Shown: positions 23,625 to 35,805 of the stretch, in pieces | How positions within the stretch are numbered: position 1 is the first letter of the stretch | Layout of the letters: every line of letters begins with the position of its first letter | The notes under the pieces: generated by a model | Told to the model about the DNA's origin: nothing | Databases searched by the model: none | The model's input: only the letters and a program-made list of their open reading frames with translations | Source of the DNA: Blasia pusilla | Lineage: Eukaryota > Marchantiophyta > Marchantiopsida > Blasiales | DNA: 64,000 nucleotides | Assembly (NCBI GenBank): GCA_050084515.1 | Contig: CM114271.1 | Coordinates: 66,774,001 to 66,838,000 of the forward strand | Direction of reading: 5' to 3' | Position numbers and translations under genes: made by a program

Positions 23625-24030
23625 CGATTAGGGTTGTCCAATCGTTCAGGTATAGATGTGTTAGGATTTCTAGTTAGATAGATCTTAGACTTGTGTGCAT
23701 GACAGTTGATGTATGTTGGCAACAGGGTTGCAAACATATAGTCATGTCTGGGCATGTCCACATTATTATGGGCCTTTAGCCCACCCTACATTTAGGGGAA
23801 AGACACGATTGCCGTGAGCTTGGCGCAAGATCAGGCCATAAAACTAGTCAGATTCTCCCGGGCTTGACCAGCCAGTGCATCTCAACGGGCTAAGAGACTC
23901 TTCCAAACGCCTGCGGGGCGTCACCAAGATCTAACGCCTCACTTGAGTGGCATGTCCGTACCATGGACGGACTTGTCCGTTTCCGTGTAACTTTGGTTTT
24001 CAATGATGTCTCTTTGTACAATAATTTCAT
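23625..24030 (+). repeat. Direct repeat D copy 1, interrupted
   Basis: 23625-23722 aligns with 24645-24748 (taatcgttca-atatagat-tgttaggatt, then agttagat-gatcttagacttgt, then gatg-atgttgg). With the hAT-like element 23723-23995 and its duplication removed, the alignment continues through gatgtct. The insertion therefore postdates the direct repeat. Confidence 0.6.
23715..24003. mobile_element. hAT-like non-autonomous element, 273 bp, nested in direct repeat D
   Basis: The body 23723-23995 starts cagggttgcaaac and ends gtgtaactttg. The flanks gttggcaa and gttttcaa match at 6 of 8 positions. The interior has gggcttgac and ggcgtcacc words and a palindromic region ccgtaccatggacgg near the right end. 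Confidence 0.65.
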
Positions 24031-24644
24031 GGTAGATGAGACGTAGGATAAGATAGTATCAAGGTCTTAGAGGATTCTCGTACTTCCTTGTTTTGAGAGG
24101 TTATATGTGACCTTCTCTTAGGAGGTGATCATCAAGCGTAGGTCACTCTTCCTTTTATGAGGAGTGGCAACCTTGGAGAGATTGACCCTCTCATTCTTTG
24201 GATGGAACCACTTGGACCTATAGGGTTCGAGGGTTAAATGGTTGTAGAGTAGTAGTTGGTCTTATCACAGGACCATGTAGTTGTTAGGGAGTTAAAACCT
24301 TGTGTACTATAGGTCATTGATGATGTACTAAAAGGAGATTACTTGAGTGTACATGTCACCCATGGAGATGCCCAAGGGGGTATACCTTAGATGAAGCTCA
24401 TTTAGAGCTCATCCTCCTTGTATCAAGCCTATGTTCCCATCTGTGACACAATGCAACTTGCATGTATTGAGTCTGGATTATCTCTTGACGAGTGAGCTAG
24501 GATTGCTTGAGATCTCCTATATTTAGAGTTTATTGCATACTATCTCTTACGGCTACCGAGTGTGGTTCATTAATGGATGTTTGGATGAAGTCTAGATGAT
24601 TACAAATTTCATAAACATTGCATTTTTTTATATCCAAGGAAGAT

Positions 24645-24760
24645 ATGGGGGTTTTCTAATCGTTCATATATAGATATGTTAGGATTCATAGTTAGATGGA
24701 TCTTAGACTTGTTTGCATGTCGTTGACAACTGATGCATGTTGGGAGCGATGTCTATTCGC
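24645..24760 (+). repeat. Direct repeat D copy 2
   Basis: This is the uninterrupted partner of 23625-23722, about 1.02 kb downstream (about 0.74 kb once the insertion is discounted). It may be part of an old tandem duplication or a pair of short LTRs. No tRNA primer site was seen between them. Confidence 0.5.
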
Positions 24761-25846
24761 ACGACACGATAAAAATAAGATTGAGCTTTGTAAATTCATT
24801 GATCATCCCTTAATGTGTTGAGCTTGGCCATTGTTCACTTTGACCAAAATATCTCACACACTCTCAACTTGCTTCTTCTAGCTACTAAGGGTATGCTCGT
24901 GTTATGCACAGATTAACTCTTAAAGTGGTAGCTTACTCGTGGAGTGGTGGACTACCCATTTTAATTTCCTACTAATTCCCACAATTGCCCCTTCCCTAAT
25001 CTCTAAAGTTTCTTTCAAATACAAAGGTGAAAAATTTAACTTGTCGATGGATCGATAATTTTGTCTTTTGCATTTTTGAGTAATAGTATAAAAGACTAGT
25101 GTAGGACTTGTGCTCTGCCTGGGCCAATAAAAATGTAATTTTTGATCTCACCCATTAACATACCACTCTTCCATACATGAAATCCCATTCTCTCAAAATT
25201 TACGAGTAGGTGAAGCTCTATCACGAACCAAACTAGAGTGACAATTCTTAAAATGTCAAAAGTGTCTTGTCCTCCCTTCCCCTCCTCATTTAATTTTCTC
25301 CTCTTGACCTTTAACTTAATTCACTCCCTCAAATTTACATTTATGAAGACATAAAGACCTTAAAAAAAAATAGCATAAGGATTCTCTAAACCCATTTTCT
25401 ATGTACTCTACATGCTTAATATATTCTACATACATGCTTAATATATTCTAATACATACTTAATATATTCTACATAATAATTGGAGGATGCAATTTTTTTC
25501 CTAGTATAACACATTTTACTAGATTTCACTAGAATTTACATAGATGTTACATAAATGAATTCAAGCCTTCTAACTAGTATACGTTTTTATTGGAGAACAC
25601 CGTTCCTTTTGAAAATTCCTTTCCTTTAGACACTTTCCAATTAAGATTTCAAAATTTATTCAATATAATAATGCCTTATTTTGAAAATTAATTATGACAA
25701 GCATCTAAATTGCGTGTATAGCAAGTGATTACACTAATATAATAATATAACGAATTCGTCTTACCAGCCTTCGACTAAAGTTTCCTTATTCAACCACACA
25801 CCAGTTATAGCTCCGATTCAGTCACTATAAGTGCGACAGAGAGCCC
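24761..25846. other. AT-rich DNA upstream of the methyltransferase
   Basis: A Helitron-like 3' end on the minus strand lies at 25096-25124 (CTAG with a gtgctctgcctggg hairpin word). Three imperfect tandem copies of a roughly 22-bp unit (catgcttaatatattcta) lie at about 25404-25475. No gene is seen. The promoter of the downstream gene should lie in the last few hundred bases, but I cannot place a firm TATA box. Confidence 0.4.
25096..25124 (-). mobile_element. Helitron-like 3' terminus, minus strand
   Basis: Read on the minus strand: cccaggcagagcac, then ten bases, then CTAG followed by T. It resembles plant Helitron ends. No partner 5' end was identified. Confidence 0.3.
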
Positions 25847-26024
25847 GTGGCAAACACAACTTTCCGTAGCATTGGTGTGCCCGCGTCTGGAACTCACAGC
25901 TCCAGAAGAAGCTCGGCATCGGGAGCAAATCTGGACCGACTGCAGTGCGTTTGCGAGACCGAACTGCGTGGGAACGGATCGCGATCCACTCGATCATTCG
26001 ACTTCATCTTTTCCTTTCCATCAA

Positions 26025-27644
26025 ATGGAGATCACCAACGAGTCGCCGTTGGCCGGCAGAAAGCCACGCTCGATGGAAGGATTTCTTGAGATTTGTAACC
26101 TGATCACCAAAGGAGTTCTCCCCATGTGTCTGCACGCAGTTGTTCAGCTGGGAGTTGCTGACATAATTTCAAGATCGGGTGCCTCCATGACCCTGGATGA
26201 GATTGTGGACCAGCTACCCCGAAAGACTCCGGGGTCCGCGGAGAAATTGGGACGGATCATGAATGTGCTGGTGCAAGAAGACGTGTTTAGCAAATCAATA
26301 GAAGCCGACGGGCCTCGCTTTGGCTTGAACCAACTATCCAAATGGTTGGTGACGAGCGAGGAGTTCAACGTCACCCCATTTACGACGCTGGAAATGCTGG
26401 AGCCGATGGTGCTTCCTCGGAGATATCTTCATACTGCAGTGCTAGATGGTTCCGTGCCCTTTGTATCTGTGCACGGAGAGGAGTTTTTTAACTACGTGAG
26501 CCACGATCCAGAGATGAGCGAAGCCCTGAATAAACTTCTGATGGCGGCAGCAAAGCAGCTGAATTGGACAATCGCCAATGAGTATCAGGGCTTCGCGGGT
26601 GTCCAAACTTTAGTAGACGTGGGAGGCAACAAGGGACAAGCTCTCGCGTCAATACTTAAGGTTTATCCACACATCAAGGGTATCAACTTCGATCTGCCTC
26701 ATGTCATTAAATCAGCCATCCCGTCTCCAGGTGCGCAACGTTTCGATCTATCTCGTTCACCAGTCACCAGTTCACTCATCACAATTCGAATCTCGTTGAA
26801 TAGACTTCTTTCTGTAAACCCGACTAGCAGATGATAGGAGGAAGATATAGCGCCTCCATGCTCGCTCGTCTAATCATGAACTGACAGCCCACCAAAGAAA
26901 TCCACGGAACTGGAGCACTCAAGTCTCGCCGGAAGGATCTGTAGTTTTAGGTGGATTTCCAGACGCGTCTCGCTGGTTACTCTTGTTACCAGCAAAAGTA
27001 ACCAGCTAAATTAACGCTGAGAATTCTATGTTGATTCCACAAGAGATTGTAGATCTAGGGGACGTCGTTTCTGTTGTACGTCTTCCTTCCTTTTCCGCTT
27101 GGTTTCCACGGGTCTCTTGCTTCATGATAGCAGTTTCTTGTTTGCAGGAGTGGAGCATGTAACAGGAGACTTTTTTAAAGAAGTCCCCAAAGGAGACGCA
27201 ATCTTATTACAGGTATGCTGTCTAAACCGCCGCCTCTCGTTTTGTTTCCTTTGAACGGAATGATTTTCCCAGTCCTAAGCGAGATGAGACGGCACTTCGG
27301 TGAACAGCTCAGTTCCTAATTTAGCTCCCATATTTCGGAAACTGCAGCACATCTTGCATGATTGGGAAGACGACAAGTGTATCACAATATTGAAGAATTG
27401 CTACAAGTCACTTCCAGAGGCTGGGAAATTGGTGATTTCGGACGCTGTTTTGAGATCAGCCGCCGATAAGGGAGCACTCTCGAGGCGCGGGCATGTCAGT
27501 AATATTCAAATGACTACATTCCTGGGAGGTAAGGAGAGAACAGGACAGGAGTGGAAGGACCTCCTTACCAACGCTGATTTCAAGAGGATCAACTTTCTCA
27601 ACCTCTCGGGTGGAATTTGCATAGTGGAAGCTTTCAAGTGTTGA
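26025..27644 (+). CDS. Caffeate-type O-methyltransferase, three exons, complete
   Basis: Exons 26025-26730, 27148-27212 and 27348-27644 join in frame through GT-AG introns to give 355 residues, the usual length for plant COMT-like enzymes. The product should be a cytosolic S-adenosylmethionine-dependent O-methyltransferase acting on a small phenolic. The exact substrate cannot be read from sequence. An N-terminal dimerisation domain (GVLPMCLHAVVQLGVADII) covers about residues 15-120. The SAM-binding motif LVDVGGNKGQ lies near residue 195. Motif GDFFKEVPKGDA is in exon 2. HILHDWEDD with the catalytic His (about residue 261) opens exon 3, and GKLVISDAVL and GGKERTGQEW follow. An in-frame start further up (from 25872, non-ATG) is less likely, and an alternative Met lies at 26070. 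All key motifs are intact. It sits alone in a GC-richer patch between repeat-rich tracts. Confidence 0.9.
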
Positions 27645-28596
27645 TCCCCTGGCTCAGTGCCGCGTGCTGCCCCGATAATAAGCTACACCGCTAGCGGTCT
27701 CACGCACTTGTCATAGCTCGATCGACTGATGTCATTACTTGTCATATCCAGACCGGATTCTATTATACCTTCAAGTCCAGTGTCCCTCCCCTGGACTAAA
27801 CAGATTGTCCGAATAATCGGTGAAACCAGTACCACGCGGCCCTTGATATTATATGGGAGGGAATATTAAATGGAATATCTCTGGCAAGGGTCACAATAGT
27901 GTCCAATACATGTTAACATCGCAGATCCATTGCCCAGATGGATCTAAACATGCTTACCTTGCAGACTTGATCGTCCAAATCAAGTCTGAAATGCACAATG
28001 AAGAGTAATATTTCCTTGCACGCTGAAGCAGACCTGCTGTTGTGTTTTTTTCAAAACTAAAGAGTGCAGATGGTATGCGCTATTAACTAAACACACGAGC
28101 GCACTTGAAGCATCGGATTAGGCTTTGCCAAGAGCTGATATTATTCTCGCGCAATGTTAGAGCTTCTGATTTGGAATAAATACGGAGGATTTTGTAACTC
28201 GTACTATGGACTGAAAGGTTTGTGAGTTGAGGCCGGAATGTTTCGTATCCATATGGGTCCTTTCCATCGTCTTGTCGATTGGGTGTCGAGTTTATTCGTA
28301 CGGATTTTTCAAGTCCTCCCTCCGGTATTTATCACACTTTGGGTTTGGGCAAATTTTCGTCAATTGAACCAGTTAGTCGATGAGTTTTAAAGTACATGAG
28401 TTGAAACGACCGATTCAACCAACAAGCAGAGTTATGGAAGTCTCTCCAGGACTCTACAAGACATGCACCACATCATAAATTATGAGCCACTTTGTAGTGT
28501 CCTCTTTCTCTACTGGAGATGCGTCAAATACTGTAGGTAAGATGTAGACTTCTCCCTAGAACTGGGAAACGTTTATCACATCAGGCTTTCTTATGC
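27645..28596. other. Downstream flank of the methyltransferase
   Basis: No gene is recognised. Base composition stays close to that of the gene for the first few hundred bases, as expected of a 3' UTR and flank. Confidence 0.4.
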
Positions 28597-29190
28597 ATGT
28601 CTTGGAAGAGAGCCAGGTCTTCCGACTGTGGCAGGTTCTCGGCAATTTTATATCACATTACCGCTGTAGGGCGATTTCGCAGAATTCAAATTGACGTTTC
28701 TTGGTCGTACCTTCAGTTTCCTTACATCAGGTGTGCTGACGGCGGAGGCTTCGGGGTCCAGTGTGCGTGCTTCCGGACACTTTCTATGTCAGGAATTCCA
28801 AACACAACGATTCTGACGTCAGAACGTATTTCTACGCTAAGCCTTGTGAAACTTCAAGTCCATGGGATCGGGATTAGCTACCTTTCATCGAGAAGAAATT
28901 TCCCTCAACGCTGCGCTCATTTAGGGAAACCGACTGCTGCGATCCTCATCGGTTTCGTCTCGGGAACGGACATCTCCCCAAAGGAATCAGCGGATGCGAA
29001 GAAATCCAGTTACAAATTTACAAATTTTCAAGACCTTTTTCCCGAGTGGACACATCACGTCGGAGAAGGAGCACAATCACAGAGGACAGTAGGCTGTACA
29101 AGACAGGACAGGACAGGTACAGCGGCTCTGACCAGCAAAGCGTCACTGGAAATGATCACGTCTGGAGCAGTTCATCCTCTTCGAAAGTAA
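28597..29190 (+). CDS. Open frame of 197 residues, unknown, may be fortuitous
   Basis: An ATG-started frame without interruption encodes a product with no domain, signal peptide or membrane segment I recognise. It is moderately basic and Ser/Thr-rich, with PKESADAKKSSYKF near residue 130. A minus-strand frame (29472-29143) overlaps its 3' end. The surrounding 28.2-29.5 kb is GC-richer than the flanking transposon DNA, which raises the odds of chance open frames but also of a real transcript. It could instead be an exon or UTR of an unrecognised gene. I assign no function. Confidence 0.2.
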   Translation: MSWKRARSSDCGRFSAILYHITAVGRFRRIQIDVSWSYLQFPYIRCADGGGFGVQCACFRTLSMSGIPNTTILTSERISTLSLVKLQVHGIGISYLSSRRNFPQRCAHLGKPTAAILIGFVSGTDISPKESADAKKSSYKFTNFQDLFPEWTHHVGEGAQSQRTVGCTRQDRTGTAALTSKASLEMITSGAVHPLRK

Positions 29191-30249
29191 ACCACTCTGG
29201 AATCCTAACGCTGCATGCGGATGGCCTCGAGACTCTGAGAAACGTTGCTTAGATCTCGAGATAGGCGGCCGTGCTTGAAGCACTGGGGACCTCATGATCA
29301 CATTAGTGCGTTCACCGCAGAGAGTCCGTGTGATGTCCAGCAACAGATCCAAACTGATCTTCACTTGGACCTGTTGGTGGAAAACTGTGCCGAAGAAAGT
29401 TCGATAAAGAAGTCTATATACTAATACGAATTTTTGTTTGACAAGTGTCACTCTCAAAAATACTTTTGTCACCTTAACAGGGTATGGTCTGAAAGAGGGT
29501 GAAATTATTAACAGGGGCCGTGCTGGTCCTAAAAAGTGTCCGGACTTCTTTTATCAGCTTTCCCACGCTAATGCACCAGCACCTATGACCATTTTCCCCC
29601 TTTAATTTGAGAACTATTTTCCTTATGATCGAGTATATTAAGTAGCCAATTTATGTCATGTTGGTAAGGATCTTACTTTACATCAGGGCATAGCAGTTAC
29701 TTTAGAACACGTATCATGCACGTGATCGATGATGAGTTTCATGCATGAGTAAGTCGAGCGATTAAGTTCCACTTTTTAATATTTTAGTTGTTAGGAGAAA
29801 GAATTCTTATTTAGGGTAAATTTTTTTAAAATTATTCGATTCCAGAGTGAAAATTATTTTTCACATTAGTTTTTTATTTTAATTATTGATACTAGTAAAG
29901 ACTCCTTAGGGATCGTGGGATGCACAAAACCCCCTTTAATATTTTCATGTTTCAATGTGACTCCCAATTACAATAAAATGTCCACATGTATTTTTGAGAG
30001 ACATCTAACAAACAAGTGTCAAAAGGAGGAACTGATATATATAGGTACTATTTGTGTGATTGTCCCTAACTTTATACGGTTAGGAAATTTTATTAATAGT
30101 ATCTAGAAGGTATTTCAAATCAATAAGGAATTAGTCACCTTATTGATTTTTCCACCATTTTCAATAATGAGCATGTGTCTTTTGTATAATAAACACTTTT
30201 AAAGAGAAGGGAATCACCTACAAAGAACTATACAAATCTATAAGTTATT
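29191..30249. other. Intergenic DNA, becoming AT-rich after about 29.5 kb
   Basis: No gene is seen. Composition changes from about half GC to AT-rich near 29.5 kb. A 13-bp phrase (accttattgattt) occurs at 30138 and again near 30252. Confidence 0.4.
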
Positions 30250-30519
30250 TGATACCTTATTGATTTGCCCGGGTAGAGCATGTGCGGGCCCTATGCAGAC
30301 CTGCTATACGTGGGCTCACGTGCCTACGTGCCTCAAGTCTACCATACGCGGTCTTAAGCCCACCCAATGGGAGCCTACCTTGCCATGCGGGGGCTTGAGT
30401 CCGCCTTGTGGGCCTGGCCGCGGGCCGCTTGTACCCATGCTCGCACAGACACATCTTTCCTAGGGACGAACATAAGTCCACGGACATGGACTTTGTCTGT
30501 GTGCAATCTTGGGAAAGAA
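30250..30519. mobile_element. Truncated hAT-like copy
   Basis: The right end reads ggactttgtctgtgtgcaatcttg (ends 30511), matching the terminal segment of the other copies. The interior is GC-rich with cgggcc and gggctt words like those at 3.1-3.4 kb and 17.1-17.3 kb. No left inverted terminus or 8-bp duplication could be paired, so the left side is probably lost. Confidence 0.5.
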
Positions 30520-33297
30520 TGACCTTCATTGGTAGGTCTTAAAATAGGAAAATACAAGACATTTGTAAGGGCCTTGACACTATCTCACCCTACCTCCCAT
30601 CTACCATGACATTGATTCCTTCTTTGATAGTGAGAAGGGGGATGTTGATTTCAATAACAATATAGACATTCACAGCAAGGAAGAGATTAGTGCTACATAG
30701 ACACAACTAATATCCTTACAACAACGTCGTAGAGAATCATCTTAAAGTGGAGCGAGTTTGAGCATCAACCCAATTTGCACTCGACAATGACATTTTTGAA
30801 TGGATGGTGCTAGTGTGATGTAAGCCAAAACATGGAATATATCTATCCAATCTGCAATTGACTAGGCCATGAGCTTGTTGAGCCTCTAAGACCTATGACA
30901 AGTAGTGGTCCATCACATAAGTAGGACGGAGATGTGTAAGGGGCACTCTAGTTGCATGTTGACCCCCTAGATTTAGTTGGTAGCTAATGAGTGAGAGCTT
31001 TCAATGCCCTTCATATGTGTTCGGAAATTTTTTTTGGTTGTAGATCAAAGATTTGGCCATTTTTTGTGTATATTTCCATCTTTTGAATCGAATCCTCCCA
31101 AGTGTATGTCACACTTATCCATACAATACATAGATGTTGAAACTTTATTTATGACAGTTTGTTATTAAGCCATTTGCCTCATGATAAGATAAAGAACTCA
31201 CCATCATGAAGGAGTTTTTTTCTTAATTGAATATGTAGATGAATAGAGAATCTTAGTCCCTCCATTAAACGTGTGTTGAGAGATCATTTTTTAGATCACA
31301 TTTAGAAATTTCTTGTCATGAAAATACTTTTCTAATAATAGATAATGCATGAATGATCAATTTTAAAATAATCCTTTCTTGAATTCTCAAGATATTGTGA
31401 TTGTTTATACATATTTTCAAGTGATTTGTTCGATTTTGGAATGCAACATAATAAGTTTTGTAGTTTGAAATTAATCAAACTTTCTTTCGGGAGTTTGAAT
31501 GAATTTGAGTTCACTTCTGCAAGTATGGTTAATTAATAGTATACTTTCATTTGCACCAATTCATGTCAAAAAAAATTTCTGAACCAGTTTCTCTAATTAT
31601 GATTAACCAAATTAACATATACTTTTGGTAAACTTCATATTCCTTAAAATTTAAAAATTAAAGAAATAAAAACTTTGATAGTTTAAATGTCATCCTAGTT
31701 TTCCCATGATTTTAATACTATGAGAACTCCAAGATTCATCATCTTATGCTTCAATGAGATTTTTTTGTTAGTGAAAGCTAAATCTTGGTGGGTTGAAGAT
31801 GAAAAGGTGCTGGTCCTTGATTTTAAGCAAACTCCCTTGATATTATTTCGTTGGTTAAGAGTTTCTAGGAAAGTTGGTCATGCTCTAGTTTGATGCAAAA
31901 TTGAGCTCAAAATGTACTTTCTTTGGGCTTAGTATGTTTCCTTTTTTTAATTAAGACAATTTTTTCTTAGAGTTAAAATGGTCCGATTTTTGGGCTCAAA
32001 CAAGAAATTTATAATTTTCGTGCCAAATGACATGATCATCTTGATCCCATGTTTAGTATGGTAAAGATCATTCATATGAGGCTATGACCAAGTTATCGGC
32101 ATTTGCTCATGGTAGGAATATTATGAGTCACTAGAGTATATCTCATGGCATGCACATGACCAATCGTGATCAATTTTTTTCAAAGAAAATCTTGTTCCGG
32201 TCTCTACAAGTTCTTGTCCTTTTTTTTTTTCTTGGCCATCTAAACTATCCACGTGTCCTATGCACGTATGAACTAATTACTCTCTTCTTCTCCACCAAGT
32301 TCACCCGTCCGTCCGTCCGTCTTGCATTTCCAAATATTTTCTTGACAATGTTGGACTAGTACCATGTGTCGGTCAAAGAGGTATTCTACCATAATAATGT
32401 CAAGAAGGTGTTTTCCTACAATAACATACATTATTACCATTAGAGTTTTGTCAATTATGACTAGAACTAGAAACTATCCAATTCCATTTCTCCAAGCTCT
32501 AAGTTGCACCACGATCTCTTATCCTCCCAAAATTGACTATGCCTACATATGGAGATGACACTTTGATTTATGCATCTTAGCAATTTTTGTCAACTGAATG
32601 TGCCACCCTTGGAGAGGATCTCTATATAAGCATATATTATAGGTCATATCCAAAACACTCTCCAATTTATTATGAGTTTATGTTTTATTTTTAGATATTC
32701 TCCCATCCTCAATTATTCCAAAAATAAATTATCATATTTTTTTCCTTTTCATCTTCATCTTTCTATTCAATTTCACGAAGCATAGCTAGTTGTCCCGCCA
32801 ACCAACAAGATGTATGGGGCTATGGAAAAAGAAAGGTTGAATAAAAAGGGTAATGGGGAAGACCATCAAGATATATGGGGCCATGAGGTAGAGGTTTGAC
32901 TCGTTCCTCATGGACTAGGCTCAACAACTCCATTCAAGAAATTGGTTGTCCTTAGCTATTGCAAGTCTTTTCTCGTCGACAACAGATCTCCACAGCTTTC
33001 CAATGTGGCCCAACCAATTGGCTTTTGAGGAGGGATCAAGTCATAGGAGGGGACAACCATAGAGATGCACGGGGCTATGGGGTAGAGGTTTGATTCATTC
33101 GTCACATACTCTTTTCTTCATTTCTATGGGAGAAACAAATTGCCCTTAGTTAGTACGATTCTTTGGAAATGGCAAGGGGTTTCCATAGCATCACAACATG
33201 CCCAAATTAACATGAGAGACGCCACTTGTAGAGGCCCTCTTATCGCCAAATCCCATGCACATCATAAATTGGCGATCATAGAGGGTTCCCAATTTTT
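30520..33297. other. AT-rich intergenic DNA
   Basis: No gene, RNA or clear repeat is seen. Frames are short and closed. There is a homopolymer T run near 32218-32230 and a ccgt/gtcc microrepeat near 32305-32320. Confidence 0.4.
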
Positions 33298-33830
33298 TTG
33301 CGCCCAAAACTTTTGAGCGCAGAAATGGCCGAGCTTCAGGGCGACCTCGACTTCTTCATGATTGGAAGTAGTTACTAAGGACCGGTGCATTTTGTTGCAT
33401 TATCCGTTGATAGATTACTTCAGACGTAGAAATGGAGGTCACGGAGGCCTCTACGCTTGTCCATGGGATCACGCACTTAGAGCAAGTCCCCATGGAACAT
33501 TTCCATCGTTGTGGGATCCTTCCAATCTAGGATCAATGGTTGTCACTCCACGGACCAAAGGCAAGTCTTTGGTCCTTCTACGCCATAAAACTTAGAGTCG
33601 GGTCCCATGGGCGGGAGGTCGCGGCGACCATCAAGGGTCGCCACTTTTCCTACACCCAAATTTTTGTGCGCAGAAATTGTCCAACGTCCTAGTGACCATT
33701 ATTACTGCATGTCTAACGGTTCCTACGAAGGACCTATGTATTTTCTTGTATGGTCCTTCGAAAATATAAATTGGTCGTAGAAATGATGTCGCTGCGACCT
33801 CTACGGAGGCCCATGGGACTCGGCACCTAG
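33298..33830 (+). repeat. Dispersed repeat C, two direct copies
   Basis: 33298-33480 and 33650-33830 align throughout. Shared landmarks are the gcgcagaaat start, a ta-ggacc-tg--ttttttg middle, cgtagaaatg followed by a cggaggcc word, and a 'ccatggga' end. The copies are about 350 bp apart. A third, shorter relative lies at 1196-1275. It is non-coding and its class is unknown. Confidence 0.6.
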
Positions 33831-33951
33831 GGCGCAAAAACATAGGGGCTGTCCCTAGATAGCCCCATCAACCAAATATATGACTGTATATGCTTAAGGA
33901 GCTTGCTCCGTGGTTTCCATGGGGATGGCCCCTTAGCCGCATTCAAGATCC

Positions 33952-33980
33952 CACTAGAGCGTTGCACGTGCTATGCGCAG
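33952..33980 (-). mobile_element. Helitron-like 3' terminus, minus strand
   Basis: On the minus strand, gcgcatagcacgtgc is followed about 9 nt later by CTAG and then T, which is the arrangement of plant Helitron 3' ends. The body would extend to higher coordinates. No 5' end was found. Confidence 0.4.
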
Positions 33981-34169
33981 GTCACACGAAACTGGGAAAA
34001 AGAAGGTACGAAGGAGGGGCACTCAATTGAATACACCTCCATCCGTCCATAACTCCATAAATCTAATTTTCCCACCCCTTCACTCATGGATTATATTTAA
34101 TTCTTGTGTTGCCATGTGTCACCACCAGAAAAGCTTCCATAGGACAGGTGTCGATAGGACGAGGGATTC

Positions 34170-34201
34170 TAACCCCATCCTCTCTAGAGGATGGGGTTAG
34201 T
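34170..34201. repeat. 14-bp stem hairpin
   Basis: ctaaccccatcctc and gaggatggggttag are perfect complements separated by 4 nt. It lies at the transition from AT-rich DNA into the gene island. Confidence 0.7.
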
Positions 34202-34289
34202 ATAGATAGATATGCACCGCATAAGAAGGGTTTAGGGTTTCTCGTTTTGTTTTTTTCCTTTCCTCAATTGAAAGGTATCACAGCTTTAG

Positions 34290-35805
34290 AAAGTAGCTAA
34301 CAGCGTCTCCAAAACACTCTCCAATGGCTTCCGAGTTTCGCCACCGCTGTTTCTCGTCTGCGAATTTGGCGGCAGTGGCGCGTGGCGCGGAGGAGAGCTT
34401 CTTCTTCTCTCTCCCGCCAGTTTTCTTGAGGTCCGACCTCAGAATACCATAATAACCCCAAGCGCTTTCCATCAATCGATACGGATCTGCGAAATGCTCC
34501 GTCGTTTTGGCCGATCCTGGCTATGGATCGACGAGTAGGTGCGGGAGATTGTTTCCCGCCAGCACGGGCCATGCGGTCGCGCTCGATTTGAAATCGGCGC
34601 GATCGGAATCGGTTAACATTGGGACGTGCTGCAGGTGAGAATGTCGATTTGTGATTTTGCTTCTTCGCGCCCGACGTCGTCCGGTGGTGTGCGCCTGCGC
34701 AGGATCTGTTGCTTGTCCTCCCGCGACGTCGAGGGTCGTGGTTATGAGAGTGAGGGATGTTGCGGAGTTCGTAGCGTAGCGCAGGAATCGATCGTGTGGT
34801 TGAACGTCGTGGTGGATGACGAGGAGTTTCGGAATGCTGGGAGGAGGAGGGGCTCCTTGCGCCGGTGAAGGAGGCATCGCAGGTACTGCGTGTGGGAAAT
34901 TCGTGGATGTCTGGGGCGTTGGATGTTGTGAATTAGCCAATTCAGGTGTCGCTAGGGGCTTGGAAGTTCAATGTGTGCCTTGAAGCTGCCGAAATTCTCG
35001 TTGTAAGGTTGTTGCTGAAGTGGGTGGGTCCGTCAGCATTGCGGCAATCTGGGGAAGGATATTTAAGAGATGTCCGAGTTGTTGGCAAATTAGAGGGGAT
35101 TAGAGTACAGGTTGAACAATGATGTCGGATTCTTCTCCAGTGAGCTGATTTCCTATGGCTATTCGACTTGTGGGCCATCCGCCATGGCATTCGTTGGCTT
35201 CTGGAGTCTTAGAAATATGGATTTCTCTTTGTCAGACGGAGTTGATCATCGTGTCTCACCTCAGCTCGGAGCTGAAATTTGCTCGCTTTCTTCAGGATGT
35301 GGACCTGTTAGGGAGATTCTGAGGACAGTTTGAAATGATCATCCCTAATTAGATAAAATAGGGGCAGTTCCAGCAGGCATTCGTGGCTTGAGCTGGGTGG
35401 ATTGAGCTGTAGATTGCATTTCCCTAGTTACATTTGCGCGGTTTATGGAGTCTACTAGCAGAGGGATCTTTCTTGCACTGCTTTAGACTGTGAATCACCA
35501 AATATGCATAGTACTCTCTGAGGAGTCTTTCCTGCCTTGCGTTTTACTCCAAATTACCAAGCCTTTAGCACTAGGTTGGCGCTCAAGGGTAAAAGGGAAT
35601 TTGATTTCCAGCATGCTAAGTTCCACTTCTCCTAATGAGAATGTAGAGCGTGGCGCGAGCAGGATATCCTCTAGGAGCCGTGAAGTCTGCTCCATTCAAA
35701 CGTGCTTCAATCTACTTTGAATTCTTCCGTTTGGATATCTGAGCCTCAGTTTGCTTGTTGTCTGTTGTTGCGTTCACTCCAGCAAATCTTACATGTAGGA
35801 GACAA
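34290..35805 (+). promoter_or_regulatory. Probable promoter and long 5' leader of the RAD5-like gene
   Basis: GC content rises from about 34.3 kb. No open frame on either strand resembles a known protein: a minus-strand 139-residue frame at 34940-34521 is Pro/Thr-rich and likely fortuitous. Upstream short ATG frames and pyrimidine-AG tracts suggest the leader may be spliced, but I cannot place its exons. Confidence 0.35.

Noticed and set aside
25872-26024. N-terminal extension of the O-methyltransferase
   Set aside because: It begins at a non-ATG codon and adds residues absent from the family. ATG at 26025 gives normal length.
34521-34940. 139-residue minus-strand frame upstream of the RAD5-like gene
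   Set aside because: Pro/Thr-rich composition typical of chance translation, no family resemblance, and it lies in the probable leader of the + strand gene.
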